NCBI GenBank assembly: GCA_039720395.1
Contig: CM077831.1
Coordinates: forward strand, 12,243,803 to 12,307,802
Length of the DNA stretch: 64,000 nucleotides
DNA from: Liquidambar formosana
Taxonomy: Eukaryota > Streptophyta > Magnoliopsida > Saxifragales > Altingiaceae
Reading direction: 5' to 3'
The notes below the pieces were generated by a model. The model did not search any database, was not told the origin of the DNA, and was given only the letters and a program-made list of their open reading frames with translations. The position numbers were made by a program, and so were the translations under genes. This document shows positions 23,984 to 37,376 of the stretch, one piece after another; position 1 is the stretch's first letter; each line of letters starts with the position of its first letter.

Positions 23984-24676
23984 CTAACCCCCCTCCCCAA
24001 AGTCGGGAGATACCTTCTCTCTTCCAGTTTCCCTCCTTTCAATCACCTGTACCAGCTCAAAACCTCTCCATTCCAACTCTCCGCTTCCTTCCTTTACTCC
24101 TGATATTTGCCCAGTTATTTCTCTGTCCCCATGGATCACTAGAACTCCTTCATCCCAAGGCAATTTTATTTTCTGGTGCACGGTCGAGGGAACAGCTTGC
24201 AAAGGGTGCAACCAAGTTCTTCCCAACAGTAGGTTGTAGTTGGCGGGAATGTCCATGACGCAGAATTCCACCATTGACTCAACGGGCCCTATTTTACAAG
24301 CAGCCTTGAAAGTTCCCATCACACTCCGACAACTGTTGTCATAACCCCTTACTGTCACAATAGAAGGTGTCAAATCTTCCTTGGCAATCCCTAGCTTAGC
24401 CGCGGTGCGCATCGGGCAAACATTCAATGCGGACCCATTGTCGACCAGAACTACGGGTATTTCCAAATCCCTACATTCCACCGTGACATAAAGTGGCTTG
24501 GCATGCCTGACCCCTTCAAGTGGTAAATCTTCATAAGAAAAGGTCATCACAGCCTTGCTCACCGAGCTTACCCCCATAAGTGATAGAACCTGCTCTGGTG
24601 TGGTTTCCATTGGTACTTCTTTCCTTGCTAACGCATCCAGTAAAGCCTGGCGATGTTTCTTCGAGGCGATCAACAA
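23984..24676 (-). pseudogene. pol: gypsy-1 aspartic protease
   Basis: The retroviral-type protease has the active-site variant VLVDNGSALNVCP and the later NLLLGRTWLH strand typical of Tat elements. It processes Gag-Pol. It is in frame with gag but separated from it by one in-frame stop at about 24698. Confidence 0.85.
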
Positions 24677-24697
24677 GCCCCAAATGCTTATACTTGC

Positions 24698-26305
24698 TTA
24701 TGTTTTCTTTAACTGCTTCAGTATCTTGTCCTCCTCCTCCTCGTTTTGCCGCTCAATCCTCTCTCTTACTTCTTGGTTCAATTCTCTTTCAGGATGATCC
24801 CTTTCTAAATAATTAGGTTTGTAATGCCTCCCCGAGCGGGTTAAATGCATGGAATCCTTCTTCATCTCTGCCCAAATATCTTCGTCCCCACTATCATAAT
24901 CTTCCCATGGAGCCTTTTTCATGCTGATCATGAGAATGAATTGTGACGGATCCTCCATTTCCTTCGTATCACTAACCATATTCATGTAAGCAGGGGGCGG
25001 TGCATTTCGATAATTGGGAAGAGGGTTGTTCTGAATATTGGGCTTGTCGCCGCCTGGAGGAGGTAACTTACCTGAATCAATCAGGTCTTGGATTTCATTC
25101 TTTAGGCGCATGCAATTGTCCGTCTTGTGACCGATCCGCTGGTGGAAGTCGCAAAATTCATTCTGCCTCCAATACGAAAGGATCGGGTTAGGCAATGCTC
25201 TTGGTTCCAAAGGCTTCAGATAATCCCTTTTGCTCAAGTTGGCCAAGGCTTTGGACAACGGGACTCCCAAGTCATGGTATACCCTTGGCGCTTTTGGCGC
25301 TGCTTGTGTCTGCTGGATGGCTCCCACCGTAGCTTGTGGCTGGGTTCCCCCGCTAACCCTAGCATTTCCGCTTCCACCACCACTACCAGAATCGTATACC
25401 TTCTTCTGCCTATCCATCTGACTGCAGTGAATGGCATCTTCGATACGGGTCCCACACTGGTATAATTGCTCGAAGTTCATGACGGAGGAAGTCAACATCC
25501 GATCAAAGTACACAGGCGTTAGATTCCTCAAAATGATGTTTATCTGGTCAATTTCGGTCGGCCTGTTCACCATCTTAACAGCTTTAGCCCTCCAGCGAGT
25601 CAGAAATTCTGAGAACGTCTCATCCATCTTTTGCCTTGTCATCTCTAAGTCCCATAGAGTGACATCCAACATAGTGTTGTACGCGTACTTATCTGTAAAT
25701 TCTGAAGCCAGCAGTTCCCAAGAGTCCGTGACTTTCGGATCAAGTGCATAGTACCATTTTGAAGCATCTGCCGAGAGAGATAAAGAGAAGGCATATAACA
25801 CTTGATCGGCAGTCAATCCCCTCATCCGGGCGATACTCAAGTACTGGCGCAGATGCTGTTTAGGGTCACCAGTGCCATCGAACTTTTCATAGTCGGCTAT
25901 TTTGAATTTCGGAGGGAGTTGCACCTTGGAGTCGGACGTAATCCCTGCCATAGAATACATGTAATCATCCATGCCTTGTGATTTCTACCACGCTGTTTGC
26001 ATCCGGTCCATCCGAGCTTTTATCTCAGCATTCTCTGCTGCCAGCTTTTCTACTTTGGTATCTTTTTCCTTGGTTTCTTTCCTTTTCAAGTAGTCCTCAT
26101 AGTCATCATCTTCCCACTTCGGGTGCTCCTCCTCATTAACCTTGGGCTCTCCTTTCTCCTCAATTTCGGGTGGCTCTTCTGTCTTCCCTTTCCCTTTCTC
26201 GAGCTTGGTAACTCGGTCCCGCATTTCATTCATGAAGCCTTTCATTTCGGTCCTATCGCTCCTCATCTGTTCAAGGATATCAGCCAAAGTCACCTGTTCT
26301 GCCAT
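24698..26305 (-). pseudogene. gag: gypsy-1 Gag
   Basis: The likely ATG is at 26303-26305 (MAEQVTLADILEQ). A charged, coiled-coil-like N-terminus is followed by the capsid-like domain (WYYALDP, MDETFSEFLTRWRAKA) and a single variant zinc knuckle CDFHQRIGHKTDNC (C-X2-H-X4-H-X4-C). A Glu-rich C-terminus ends in LKKT. An in-frame TAG at 25985-25987 breaks it after about 107 codons. Gag forms the cytoplasmic particle that packages the RNA. Confidence 0.88.
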
Positions 26306-27310
26306 TCTTCCAGCCAGGGTTCTTCTTAATCTGTTAGTGGTCGGAGATCGGGCCCAAACACAACTCGGTACTCCTCCCCTTGGTGAATCAATCTTGTTGA
26401 AACAGGAGTTGAGCGTAATGAGCACATGTCCGTTAAACTTTCTCCCCTAGCCCAATCAAATATTTTCAGACCCTTATCTAACCCCATCGCTAGAGCCTTG
26501 TCATGTTCACTAGATCTTCCAAGGGTCTATGATAGGCAGATATTAATTTACAAAGTCGAACATCATTCTACCTTTGGCCCGTTACAAGTTCGCACATATC
26601 TCACATGCTCACTTTGGATCCAAGCCCACTTCATTATTTCATTTGGATAGGCTTAGTCCAATTACAAGATCACACTTTATTTTACTTCTCACTCATCAAG
26701 CCTTAGGTAGAATGATATTGGACTTCGATGTTCAATTTTAGATGGGTTGTCTTTATTCATCACAGTGGTCTATTCCTAACTCTCAGCAGGTCTACGTGGT
26801 TCATCAGCTTTCTTCTTTTTTCTTCTTTTTTTTTAATGGGCCTAGGTCCAGTTACAGCATCACTCAATTTCCCCTTAATTGGGCTCAAACTAGAAAGCTT
26901 ATGTACAACGTGGGCCTCGTCCCATACCCGCACTATACAAATGAATATGGATGCAACATGATATGCGATATGACATACATTCAAGCAAGGCTATGCAAAG
27001 GTCTTGGGGGACACTAGTGTGGTCGGTCAATTGGGGGTACTTCTTCTTCAAGGGTCACCCAGGCTAGGGTGCTCAAAGAGCGACCCGTTAACGTACACAC
27101 TAGCTTACTACAGGCTAGTGGCACAGGCCGTGGGTTGATGGTGCTAAATCTAGTTGCCCATAGGAACTAAATGGAACCCGGGTCTCTAATCAGACTGCCA
27201 TCGAGCGATAACAAGTGCCAAATGTCGTACGCGTGTGTGCAATTTCGGTCTTATTCAATTAAGTTTCCTAATTAATTAAAGCCAATAAATGTTTCGGAAT
27301 CTAGCTCTCT
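26306..27310 (-). other. gypsy-1 leader between PBS and gag
   Basis: About 1 kb of untranslated leader with no convincing ORF and no extra ORF1 of the kind reported in classical Ogre elements. It carries a poly-T run near 26815-26834. Confidence 0.7.
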
Positions 27311-27329
27311 ATCCCCAGCGGAGTCGCCA
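27311..27329 (-). promoter_or_regulatory. primer binding site of gypsy-1
   Basis: The minus strand reads TGGCGACTCCGCTGGGGAT, one base from the LTR. It is the same site as in gypsy-2 apart from two transitions. It is of the type used by Tat/Ogre elements, probably tRNA-Arg; the tRNA identity was not verified. Confidence 0.85.
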
Positions 27330-27764
27330 TTGTGAGCGCCGTGTCCTTTCACCACGTCGGCTCTGGAGTACGCCACTAACCACGGATGATTAGGGCGGAG
27401 AGGGAGTCGCCACCCGATTTTGGCCTCGAAAACCGATAGACCCCTAGCAAGGGCCCAACTCGTCATTACCAAAGGAATCAAGGTTCGGAGCTAGGGTACG
27501 CGGACGAGAAGGTGTTAGGCACCCGTCTGCGCCCGGCTAAAATCCGGCCTCACATATACTTATTGGCTTTAATTAAAAAGGGCTTAATCAAACTTGACCG
27601 CTATACAAACACTTATGTAAAATCAATCAATGGCATGCAATAATGAGGATAAAGAAGGATTAAAAGGAAGACATATATACAAGAAAGAGAATTTGAAACT
27701 AAAAGAGATACTTACACTGTCTGCAAAAGAGAAAACGGAGTTAATCTGTCAAAAACAGGGCTAT

Positions 27765-27818
27765 GCACGTACATGCATATGAGATGCACGTACGTGCATC
27801 TTATATGTACGTACGTAC
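27765..27818. promoter_or_regulatory. downstream dyad array of the gypsy-1 LTR
   Basis: Units lie at 27765-27776, 27786-27797 (perfect GCACGTACGTGC) and 27807-27818 (GTACGTACGTAC, perfect but variant), 21 bp apart. Confidence 0.85.
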
Positions 27819-28516
27819 ATGCCTTATACATTATTTCACAGATTTATGCCTATCACCCTACTGGATTCGTACCTATGACCATGGTTTATGCAAAAATCAT
27901 CTAAATGTATTTTAAGGATGATGGAAATGCTGTAGATCTAAATGGCATAGTAACATACGCATATAAATGAATGATATTTAGGTACATGACCTAAATCATA
28001 CAAACTAAATGCTAAAAATGATGAACGGATCCTATACAGCCTTACACCTTAAAGACGGATGAGAAATTCCGTTTCAAACCTTACATACACAAGCAAATCA
28101 ATGCCGGGTTAGATCTGAAATCATGAGTGTTAAGTAACCGGATGTACGTATCAAATGCAATACTGTATTCATGCAATATCATAAATGACTATGCTAAATC
28201 ATTAAAGAACGACGAGATTAAAGATTAAAGAAGGTTACCCTCAGGTACGGGCAGCAGCGATTCCGTCGTCAGCTTAGCTCTTCAGATTCCCGTAGACACA
28301 GCCGCCAATGCAAGGTTTTTCAGAGTGGCCTTTTGATAGCCAAAATTCGGATCCCTCCTCTTGAATGAAAGCGGGGTATTTATAGGCGGGGATTAGGGTT
28401 TGATTCGGGGGTTTCTAGGGTTTCCCAGCCGCCACTGAGCAGCTGTCAGCGTGGGGGCTGCATAAGGTAAGAAACAATTTCGGGGGGAAGCGATGAAATT
28501 CAAACAAGGAGGGCAT

Positions 28517-28570
28517 GATCGTACGTGCATGGTATATGCACGTACGTGCATATACCATGCACGTACGTGC
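28517..28570. promoter_or_regulatory. promoter-upstream dyad array of the gypsy-1 LTR
   Basis: Units lie at 28517-28528, 28538-28549 and 28559-28570; the last two are perfect GCACGTACGTGC. The spacers are also nearly self-complementary (ATGGTATAT/ATATACCAT). Confidence 0.88.
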
Positions 28571-28722
28571 ATGGGGTATCAAATTAACGTCCAAGGCCTG
28601 CTGTGTCTTCGTGAGTCCTTCGGGCGTGCTTGCGATGGTCCGTTGGCTACTGCCCTTCATCATCGGGTCTCAGAAAGTGGCTTGAGGTGTCAAGTGGTAC
28701 AAAATGGGGTATTAACACCGGC

Positions 28723-29975
28723 CCTAGGGGGAAACCCTATTAGGGTTTTATGCAATTTCTCTAAATTGCACAATAACCCCTTTAAATTATATCAAATATA
28801 AATAGGCCTCAAAGAACTATTCTTTATGTACTCATACCCTTTCTCTCATAGACTTTAAAGCTCATCTTGCATGATTAGTGTGTGACCCATTGGGTTCACA
28901 TCATCAAGTAGTAGGAATAGCACGAGGTGTGCACAATGGAACTCTTTCCATTTATGGTCTAATTGGAACTCCTTCCAATTCCCTAATTGATTATAACTCA
29001 CTTATATCAATTAGGGCTTCTACTAACCATGAGTAACACCTAGCACATGGCTCGTGGTGTGGTCCTTAATGAGGTGAATAGTCATTTACAAAGAACCCTT
29101 CTGTTATAGTTTATAGGTTACAATTGCATCATTCCTTCAACACAATGTCTCCAATTGAACTAATAGGACATGGAAGTCTGTCAAGTCCCTAGTTCAATTA
29201 CTTTATACTCATTCATAGGTATCAACTCATTGATGAACCCATGGAAACTCTTTTCCACATTCATCCTACTATGGCCATGGATTTAATGAGTTATATTATG
29301 AATATTATATGAGACATTCTCTTTCTTTTTCCTGAGAGTGATGGATCCCTTGTTGATCACTCACATGCCTTCATACACATAGTAGTAGGGCCAATGAACA
29401 CCTTTGTAGACCCCTGAATAGGATCTGTACTTAGTGTTATTAAACTTCTAAAGCTACATGCATAAGACAACTATGGTGTCACAGGTCTAAGGATTACTAG
29501 TACCGCTATAACAATGAGAAACTGATTGACAGGCAGGATAAAACTCCATTCAGTTTATCTGATATCTTTGGTCATATTCAGTGTACCTATTCTATTAATA
29601 GGCACCCACCTGTTGGTTATAGTGTCTCCACACAAATAACTTGAGACCAGCTATCCTCCTATAGAGTCAACCTAATAAGTGCTAGTCCTATGATTCATTA
29701 TTGTCCATCATAGTGAACCTTCAACTAGGAATGCTTTAGGAGTTTAGTATAGAGATATATTTACAGTCTCAAAATTACAACTCTTTGTAATTCTATATTC
29801 TCAACTCTAACTCCATGGATATATTATGTAAATATAAATGATGCATATAAACATAATAGAATAAGCCCTTTTATTAAATCAATAATAAATGTGACATACA
29901 TAAATGAAATCAAATGATTGTTCCTAATCCCTAAACAATCATCTCCATAATTGGCTCTAAGGCATAATCCTAACA
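28723..29975 (-). repeat. copia-A element 2 3' LTR, proximal piece
   Basis: It continues the LTR interrupted at 12862 and ends in CCTAACA. With the distal piece it totals about 1.74 kb. Confidence 0.88.
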
Positions 29976-29990
29976 ATCTCCTACTTGCAC
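29976..29990 (-). promoter_or_regulatory. polypurine tract of copia-A element 2
   Basis: The minus strand reads GTGCAAGTAGGAGAT directly before the LTR start. Confidence 0.7.
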
Positions 29991-32900
29991 TAAAGCCAAT
30001 TGACTATGTATCGCATACCTATCTTCTCAAGATGTTGGTCTTAGACATAAGCAATTATGTTTTAAAGCTTTAGTCAGTAGGTCTACAAAAACTTATGTAG
30101 ATAATATCTTCTGTAATGTATCTATTACCTCTTCCAATGATTCCTCTAATCACTTGGAATTGCCGCTCTATGTTTTTGGACTTTTGATGAGACCGTGATT
30201 CCTATGCTTAAGCTATAGACCCATTGTTGTCACAAAACAAAGTATGGGCAACTCAATGGAAGGAACAACTCCAAGTTCTAAATGAACTTATAGATCCAAA
30301 CAGTCTCCTAGACAATACGACAATTAATTCACCCTCAATAATGGAATCCACTGTATCTTTCATACACTTCTTCCAATAAGTATTTCATCAACTAAAGTGA
30401 ATATAAAATATACCCTATATGGATCATATCCAAATCCATATACCCATCTACTATGAGTTTACAATTTCCATATACAATCCAATATTCCAAATTTGAATTG
30501 ACTGATAACTATTTGTAACAATTACAACATAATAGATATCAGGTTCAATACATAGTGTAGAATAAGGCTTCTTAACACTTTAAGAACTTTACTTGTGTTA
30601 TCCTAGGGCACATGCTCTTGAATAATGAATTCTTATTTGAAGTAAATCAGACCTCCCTTAGAATTCTCCATGTTGAACTCTTTCAACATTTCAACTATGT
30701 TTAATGATTTGGAGATACTTAGCAATCTATATGATCTATCTCTATAGATCTTGTTGGATGCTTCTGCTAAATCTTTCATGAATTAGTTTTTCTCCAAAAG
30801 CCAAAACTTTACATTAGATAACATTCATATATCATTCATAATGATTAGGATGTCATCTATACTTAGGATAAAGAAAAACGATCGCACTCCCACTAACCTT
30901 TTATACACTCATGGTCCATCTATACAATGAGAGAAATCAAACAATGTGATTATTTCAACTTTATAGATGTTCTAATTATGATAACCTCGTAGTCTATTAA
31001 TAGACTTCTATAACTTACACACTTTTATGGTTTTTCACCATTTGATATAACATCTTTATATCCTTTTTGACATATCTCATATTCAAAATGTGTGTTTATA
31101 GATAACAAGATCCAAATGGATTTCAGCATAACTATTATCAAACAAGTTTCTTTATAGACAACTTTTTGCCTATGTTGAAAACATTCTTAAATAGCCAAGC
31201 CTTTTAGGTCTCTACCTATCCATATTGGATTTAATGACTCTTAGTCATTTCTCGAGTTGATGTGAAACATCGTCTAGTCATAATCAATAGGATTATCTTG
31301 GTGATCTTTATCACCAAAGAACAATTCTTTCACATTCTAATAGAGATACAATATATCTCTTATGTTAAGAAATATCCAATTTGATCTATGAAAAGATTGT
31401 AGTGTAGTTAAGGGTTTTGTCTCAACACAGACAAGGGTTGGATCTTTATTCGTTTGTGGCTTTATAGACAATTCTATAAATTCTATCTACTTTTGCATCT
31501 TTCTTGAATGAATTCTTTCTCAAGAAAATCCAGCAAACATCCTAATGGACAACTTTTGTTCATTAGAGTAATAGAAATGCTATCCCAACCACTTTTGGGA
31601 TATACCACAATTCAACACTTGACCTTATTTCCAGATTGTCTACATTATGTTTCCAGACAAACGTAGCACAAGCCCAAGCCTTAAGTTCTTTAAGTTGGGC
31701 TTCTTCCCATATCATATCTGATATAATTGGGACAAAACTGGAGTGAACCCTAAATTATCAATATGTAGCAATTTTAAGGTATATCCTAGATGGATACATT
31801 AGTAAAACTCATCATGGATTAAACCATATCTTAATAGGGTTCAATTCGTTCTCTTAGATTCACCATTGAGCTATGGTATTCTAAGATGAGTCTACTATAA
31901 TTGAATGCATGCTCTACATAACTATATACATCACAATGTATTAGTCAAATTATAAATGTAACTCTTTCACTTCACCAAGTAAAAGATGGGTTTGGTTATC
32001 TCATAACCAAGTCATAATCGTTACATTTAAATGAGAGTCTCTACATCTCTTGTATTCTCGGAATACGTTGCATTCGCTCTAATTAGTCATTTAAATTCAG
32101 AAATCAAATTTCTAGAATGTCTTAAATGACCTAGTTAAGAAATAAGTTCCCAAAATTAATCTAACAACTCTTGCTCTATTAAAATTTTTAAAGTTAACTT
32201 ATTATCTACTTAACTTTCTGCTTCGAATTAGATTACACTAGAATCCAAAAACCAAGAAGCAGAACTAACCAACAATTTAGTTTAGAGCATGAACCAATTC
32301 TTCAAAAGTTTGGTTCTTCTAGGAAGACTGATACTTTATCAAGTTCCCTTTACAATACCTTATGTTTACTACAAAATTATTATATTTATTTGTCTTTGAC
32401 TTTTCAAGACTTGCTTTCCTCTATGCTTCCATTTTAAATCACATCTAGCTTCTCAAGCTATTCTATGTGATTAATCATTTTTCAAAAGAATGATTATTAA
32501 TAAACAACTTTTATTACATCCAAGTCCAGAAGAAGTCCTTTACAAGTACTATACTTTATAGTATTATTTTACTCACAATACAACCTTTGTATGTGATATA
32601 GGACATCAAAGGCACTTGCATTGACTAATTTTGCTTCTGAAACTCATTAGTCATCAATACCATCATATAGCATGGCAACAAGATGCCAATTGCGCATAGT
32701 GTCTTTTTCTTCTTAGGATGTTTTATGGAGGGCCTTTAATAAAAGGCTTAATAGCATATAAACAATGTTTTGAAATTGAGAACAATTCTCAATTTCCTAA
32801 GTTAATCAAAAGAAATTGGGTTTAGTCAAACTATCAATATCCTATATTAGGAAACAGGGGTTTTGAGGTGAGTAATTAGGTAATCTACATAAACAGAGAA

Positions 32901-33000
32901 TTAGATTTCATTTTTATCCATAATGATTGGGTCTTTAATCATATGGTACCTCCCACTATTTTATCAAATTCCATACACCCTCTAATGGAATTCGGGAATC
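29991..33000 (-). pseudogene. pol: decayed Copia pol of copia-A element 2
   Basis: Read on the minus strand with stops in every frame, recognisable islands remain. The RNase H end is LLTKALKHN at about 30040-30080. The RT is at about 30700-31100, with the catalytic pair inside SIDDILII (DD codons 30852-30857) and further copia RT residues on both sides (LEKN, MKDL). No open stretch exceeds 60 codons. Integrase and Gag could not be recognised with confidence. The decay contrasts with near-identical LTRs, so the element was probably mobilised in trans after losing function. Confidence 0.65.
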
Positions 33001-35679
33001 TCATTCCTAATGGGGATTGGGGTCCCACTATGACCTAGAAGCCTCACATTATAGTTTCTTGACTTCTAACCCATAATGAGAAGACAACTCTTTGTCTATT
33101 GCTTCATAAGCAAGTTCTAACCATTTTGGCTCTAGGGTACATACTCCTTACATTATAGTTTCTTGGAATACTTCCCTAGTTAAGTTAAGCCCATCATTCA
33201 CACAGGTATGTTTCGCCAAATATATACCTCACATTATAGTTTCTTGGTATATACCAGTTTAAGCACCCCATGATATCTCATATGTGATAGTTTCAAGTAA
33301 TGTCTTTAACATGGGTAGCTCCTACATGTCTGCAGCCAGGTACCCACATTAAGGGACGTTAGATGATCCTATAATGATGGAAGGCAATGAAGAATTCATT
33401 CCCTATGATTTCTTCATTTTCAACTTAATATTAAAAGAGAAGGGTTTTAAGGGTCTCATCAAATTAACATGCATCCCATGTATCAAAATTTAAACATATA
33501 AATTATGCTATTTATAATCATACATCTCAGGCTATTATAAATCATACATCGCATGCTATTATATATCAACATATATAAAGTACCATATTTTGATATTAGT
33601 CCCTAAGTGAATAGGTAACATATACCAAACTATGGTATTGGAGCTAAAACAATTATCTCATAAATTAAAGCTCCCACTATGATGATTATGGACTTTAAGA
33701 AGATTCAATCCAAGCCAATAGATTGAATCCTAGGTTTATGGTGGGTGTAGGTGATCGTAAAATAAACCATTCGTAACATGCATGCTTTCTTGAAAAACTT
33801 CTCTAAGCTTTCAAGTCCTTCAATCAGCTCCCTTGGCTTGATGGTCTCCACCATTGGCTTGTTGGTCTCCACCATTGGCTTGTTGGGCTCCATCATACTC
33901 CTTTGGGTCCACCATGCTCCTTAGTGTGCTCTCGATTACATAACATTTACATAATATATAGAAAGGGATACATAATGGGAATGTGGGGTACATAAGAGAA
34001 TGATAGAAAGAGAGGGAAGGTGGCATGCAAGCCCCAAATAATAAATTACATCACCATAATAAAATTACAACTCTTGAAAAATTATTACAATCCATTCATA
34101 AGACGGCCAATCACAATTAGTTTAAGGGGTATAGTCGATAATCATCATCTAAACACATACATACAATCTCATTGCATAATGTAAAGAAAAACTGTAAGCA
34201 TTAAAACGTATGGGCATTACGGTAATTCTCTTGAATGATTTACATTAATCTCATTAATGCATCCTAATCTTATTAGGTTTAAACAAAAATATCCAGAATT
34301 AAATAAAGTCTTAACATTTAAGACATTTAGTTTCAATTAATCAAATTAATAGAAACATATAAAGTTTCCTAAAATAACTCTAATATCCAATATTAGGGTT
34401 TCCTTATTTAAACAAAACAATTTCATTTAATTAAGAATTTCTAGATTTTAATTTAATCCCCAATTGTATTTTAAACCATTTAAAACATTATAAAATTAAT
34501 CAATATTAATTAAATAATTAACATGGGAATTAAATAAAATCAATTAAATGATGAATTAGTGTATTAGGGTTTCCTAAAACCCTAAACCCTAAATGCATAA
34601 CCCTAAACCCTAAATGCAAGCCCTAATCATTAAATGCCTTATGATTGGTCATTTAATGACCAATCATTAAAACCCTAGGTTCATACGGTATTTAATAAAA
34701 GGGATTAGCGTTTAACTAATGCCAAATAGGGTATTTATTACCCTTAATTAATTACACTTATTAGGGTTATCAAAACCCTAACCCTAGACATCATTAATGG
34801 TATTAATTATGCCCTAACAATTAACAACCATGATTGGTCATTTAATGACCAATCATTAACTCTTAATTAAGGTAATTAGAATTCCAATTAGGGTTTTAAT
34901 TAATGCCATAATGAAATTAGGGTTTCATCATTAATTCTATGCAGCCGTCACTACCAGGAGGCTGCCTGAGCTTGGCTAGGCTGCCATGGCCACCAACGGC
35001 TGTGAGAGGCCATGGCCAGCCAAGGGAGAGGACTACAGGGGTGTGGGACAAGCCCTTGGACATGTGAGAAGTGGTGGAAGTGGCTGCCATCATCAAGAAC
35101 ACTTAGGGTTTCCAAAACCGATTGCTGGAGCCATTGTTGCAGACCTTCAAGGTCACAATAGCTCTAAAACCTTATCAATTTGACTCCTCCATTGAAACCA
35201 GATTTTGTATCATGTCCCTACATGAAATACTATGCTAATAGAAGAGGTTTGGATGATCAAATCATCACCAATTGTTCTAAAAAATTAAAACAACAGTAGG
35301 CTGCCCAGAAATTTACAGCATACTGTCCATTGTCAGAAATTGATTTAAAACCCAACAAGATGAATGAATTAGTCTACCAAACGAATTTTCCCAGTATCCT
35401 ACATGTCTTAGGAAACTAATGCAATTGGTTTCATGCAATTTGGAGTTCCCTAACGCAAATTCATAACTTTCACTACAGAACTCGGATTGACGCACCATTT
35501 ATTGGGTTGGAAAGCTTATTCGAAGAGCTTTCTAACCATATATGGCTCAAAAATTTTGGAGAAGAACTCTGAATTCAGCATGCAAAACAAGATGAAGGTT
35601 TTTCATGGCTACCATGAAAACTATTCATAACAGTTTTATAAAACCCTAGTTTCCTTATTCTTCTTCTCCAAACTCAAAC
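33001..35679 (-). other. copia-A element 2 non-coding internal region, part 1
   Basis: Three copies of a 20-bp motif, CACATTATAGTTTCTTGG or close variants, lie near 33044, 33149 and 33226. A 21-bp tandem pair (GGTCTCCACCATTGGCTTGTT) lies near 33845-33886. From about 34124 the sequence duplicates the leader of copia-A element 1 (from base 1), including telo-box motifs and the GC-richer island at 34940-35170. Confidence 0.7.
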
Positions 35680-37371
35680 TGTTAGGATTATGCCCTAGAG
35701 CCAATCATAGAGATGATTGTTTAGGGATTAGGAACAATCAATTGATTTCATTTATATATGTCACATTTATTATTGATTTAATAAAAGGGCTTATTCTATT
35801 ATGTTTATATGCATCATTAATATTTACATAATATGTCCATGGAGTTAGAGTTGAGAATATGAAATTACAAAGGGTTGTAATTTTGAGACTGTAAATATAT
35901 CTCTGTACTAAACTCCTAAATCATTCCTAGTTGAAGGTTCACTATGATGGATAGTAATGAACCATAGGACTAGCACTTGTTAGGTTGACTCTATAGGAGG
36001 ATAGCTAGTCTCAAGCTATTTGTGTAGAGACACTACAACCAACAAGTGGGTGCCTATTATCAGAATAGGTACACTGAATGTGACCAAAGATATGAGATAA
36101 ATTGAATGGAGTTTTAACCTGCCTGTCAATCAGTTTCTCATTGTTATAGTGGTACAAGTAATCCTTAGACCTGAGACACCATGGTTGTCTTATACATGTA
36201 GCTTTAGAAGTTTGATAACACTAAGTGCAGATCCTATTCAGGGGTCTGTAAGGGTGTTCATTGGCCCTACTGCTATGTGTGTGAAGGCATGTGAGTGATC
36301 AACAAGGAATCCATCACTCTCAGGAAAAAGAGAGTGAATGTTTCATACAGCATTCATTGAATATAACTCATTAAATCCATGGGCCCATGGTAGAATGAAT
36401 ATGGAAAGGAGTTTCCATAAGTTCATCATTGAGTTGATATTAATGAATGAGTATAAAGTAATTGAACTAGGGACTTGACAGACTTCCATGTCCTATTAGT
36501 TCAATTGGAGACATTGTGTTGATGGAAGGATGGAATTGTAACCTGTAAACTATAACAGAAGGGTTCTTTGTAAATGACTATTCACCTCATTAAGGACCAC
36601 ACCATGAGCCATATGCTAGGTGTTACTCATGGTTAGTAGAAGCCCTAATTGATATAAATGAGTTATAATCAATTAGGGATTTGAAAGGAGTTTCAATTAG
36701 ACCCTTAATGGAAAGTGTTCCATTGTGCACAACTTGTGCTGTTCCTACTACTTGATGATGTGAACCCAATGGGTCACACACTGATCATGCTAAGAGAGCT
36801 TGATTGTCTATGAGAGAAAGGGTATAAGTGATTAAAGAAAAGTTCTTTAAGGGGCTAATTTGTATTTGATGCAAACTAGTGGGCTAATTGTGTAATTAAG
36901 AGTAATTACACAAATTAGATTAGGGTTTGGAATCCCCCCCTTGGCCGGCCCTATTAGTGGGCTATATAATGCCCACTATAAGGTGATGACATCATCACAA
37001 TCACTCCTTCCCAAGGGCTGGCTGAAAATTACAGCTCTCCCTCTCTCTCTCTCTTTCTTCTCCACCTCTAGCAACAACAAGGAAGAAGAAGGAAAGGACT
37101 TCAAGCTCAAGCTAGGTGTGGATACCGTTGGAGGCAGCACACTTGGGCTGCTCATTCACCGCTGTCCGGAGACAAAGCTTGGAGCAAAAAGGAGAAGACA
37201 AAGCTTGGAGCATAAAGGAGAAGACATTAATCAACTGTAAGTAATCCCAACTCTCTTGGTAGTTAGGGTTTATGTTTTTGTATTATGCATAATCGGATTC
37301 ATGGGTTTAGGAATCGTAGGAAAATTTTAATTCCGCCTTTGTAGTTTTCCTCCCTAGTTAGATTCCCAACA
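35680..37371 (+). mobile_element. solo LTR, copia-A family, plus orientation
   Basis: 1692 bp, TGTTAGGATT to TTCCCAACA, flanked by a perfect CAAAC duplication (35675-35679 and 37372-37376). The empty site is at 2025 in copia-A element 1. It is the only copy in this orientation. It shares a duplicated CAAAGCTTGGAGC block with the solo LTR at 43979, marking a subfamily. Confidence 0.95.
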
Positions 37372-37376
37372 CAAAC

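Larger units (their letters stand above)
12863..28717 (-). mobile_element. gypsy-1: Tat-lineage Ty3/gypsy element with antisense PMD and DUF7745-like genes
   Basis: Structurally complete, 15.9 kb. From the right: 5' LTR (27331-28717), PBS (27311-27329), leader, gag (24698-26305), protease, RT, two RNase H domains and integrase (to 19966). Plus-strand DUF7745-like (18466-19792) and PMD (15273-17928) genes follow, then a 52-bp tandem array, a PPT and the 3' LTR (12863-14165). Flanks are CCAGC (12858-12862) and CCGGC (28718-28722), a 5-bp duplication with one transition. It sits inside the 3' LTR of copia-A element 2. Pol carries several stops and one frameshift, so the copy cannot move by itself. 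Confidence 0.93.
27331..28717 (-). repeat. gypsy-1 5' LTR
   Basis: 1387 bp, TG...CA. It contains a TATAAATA box (28377-28384) with a three-unit dyad array about 130 bp upstream (28517-28570) and a second array downstream (27765-27818). Confidence 0.93.

Noticed and set aside
22499..26450. Plus-strand ORFs opposite gypsy-1 gag-pol
   Set aside because: Shadow frames of the minus-strand polyprotein with no domain of their own.
28415..28801. ORFs on both strands across the gypsy-1 LTR (also 13905-14183)
   Set aside because: Open only because of the dyad array and LTR composition. They differ between the two LTRs by array length.
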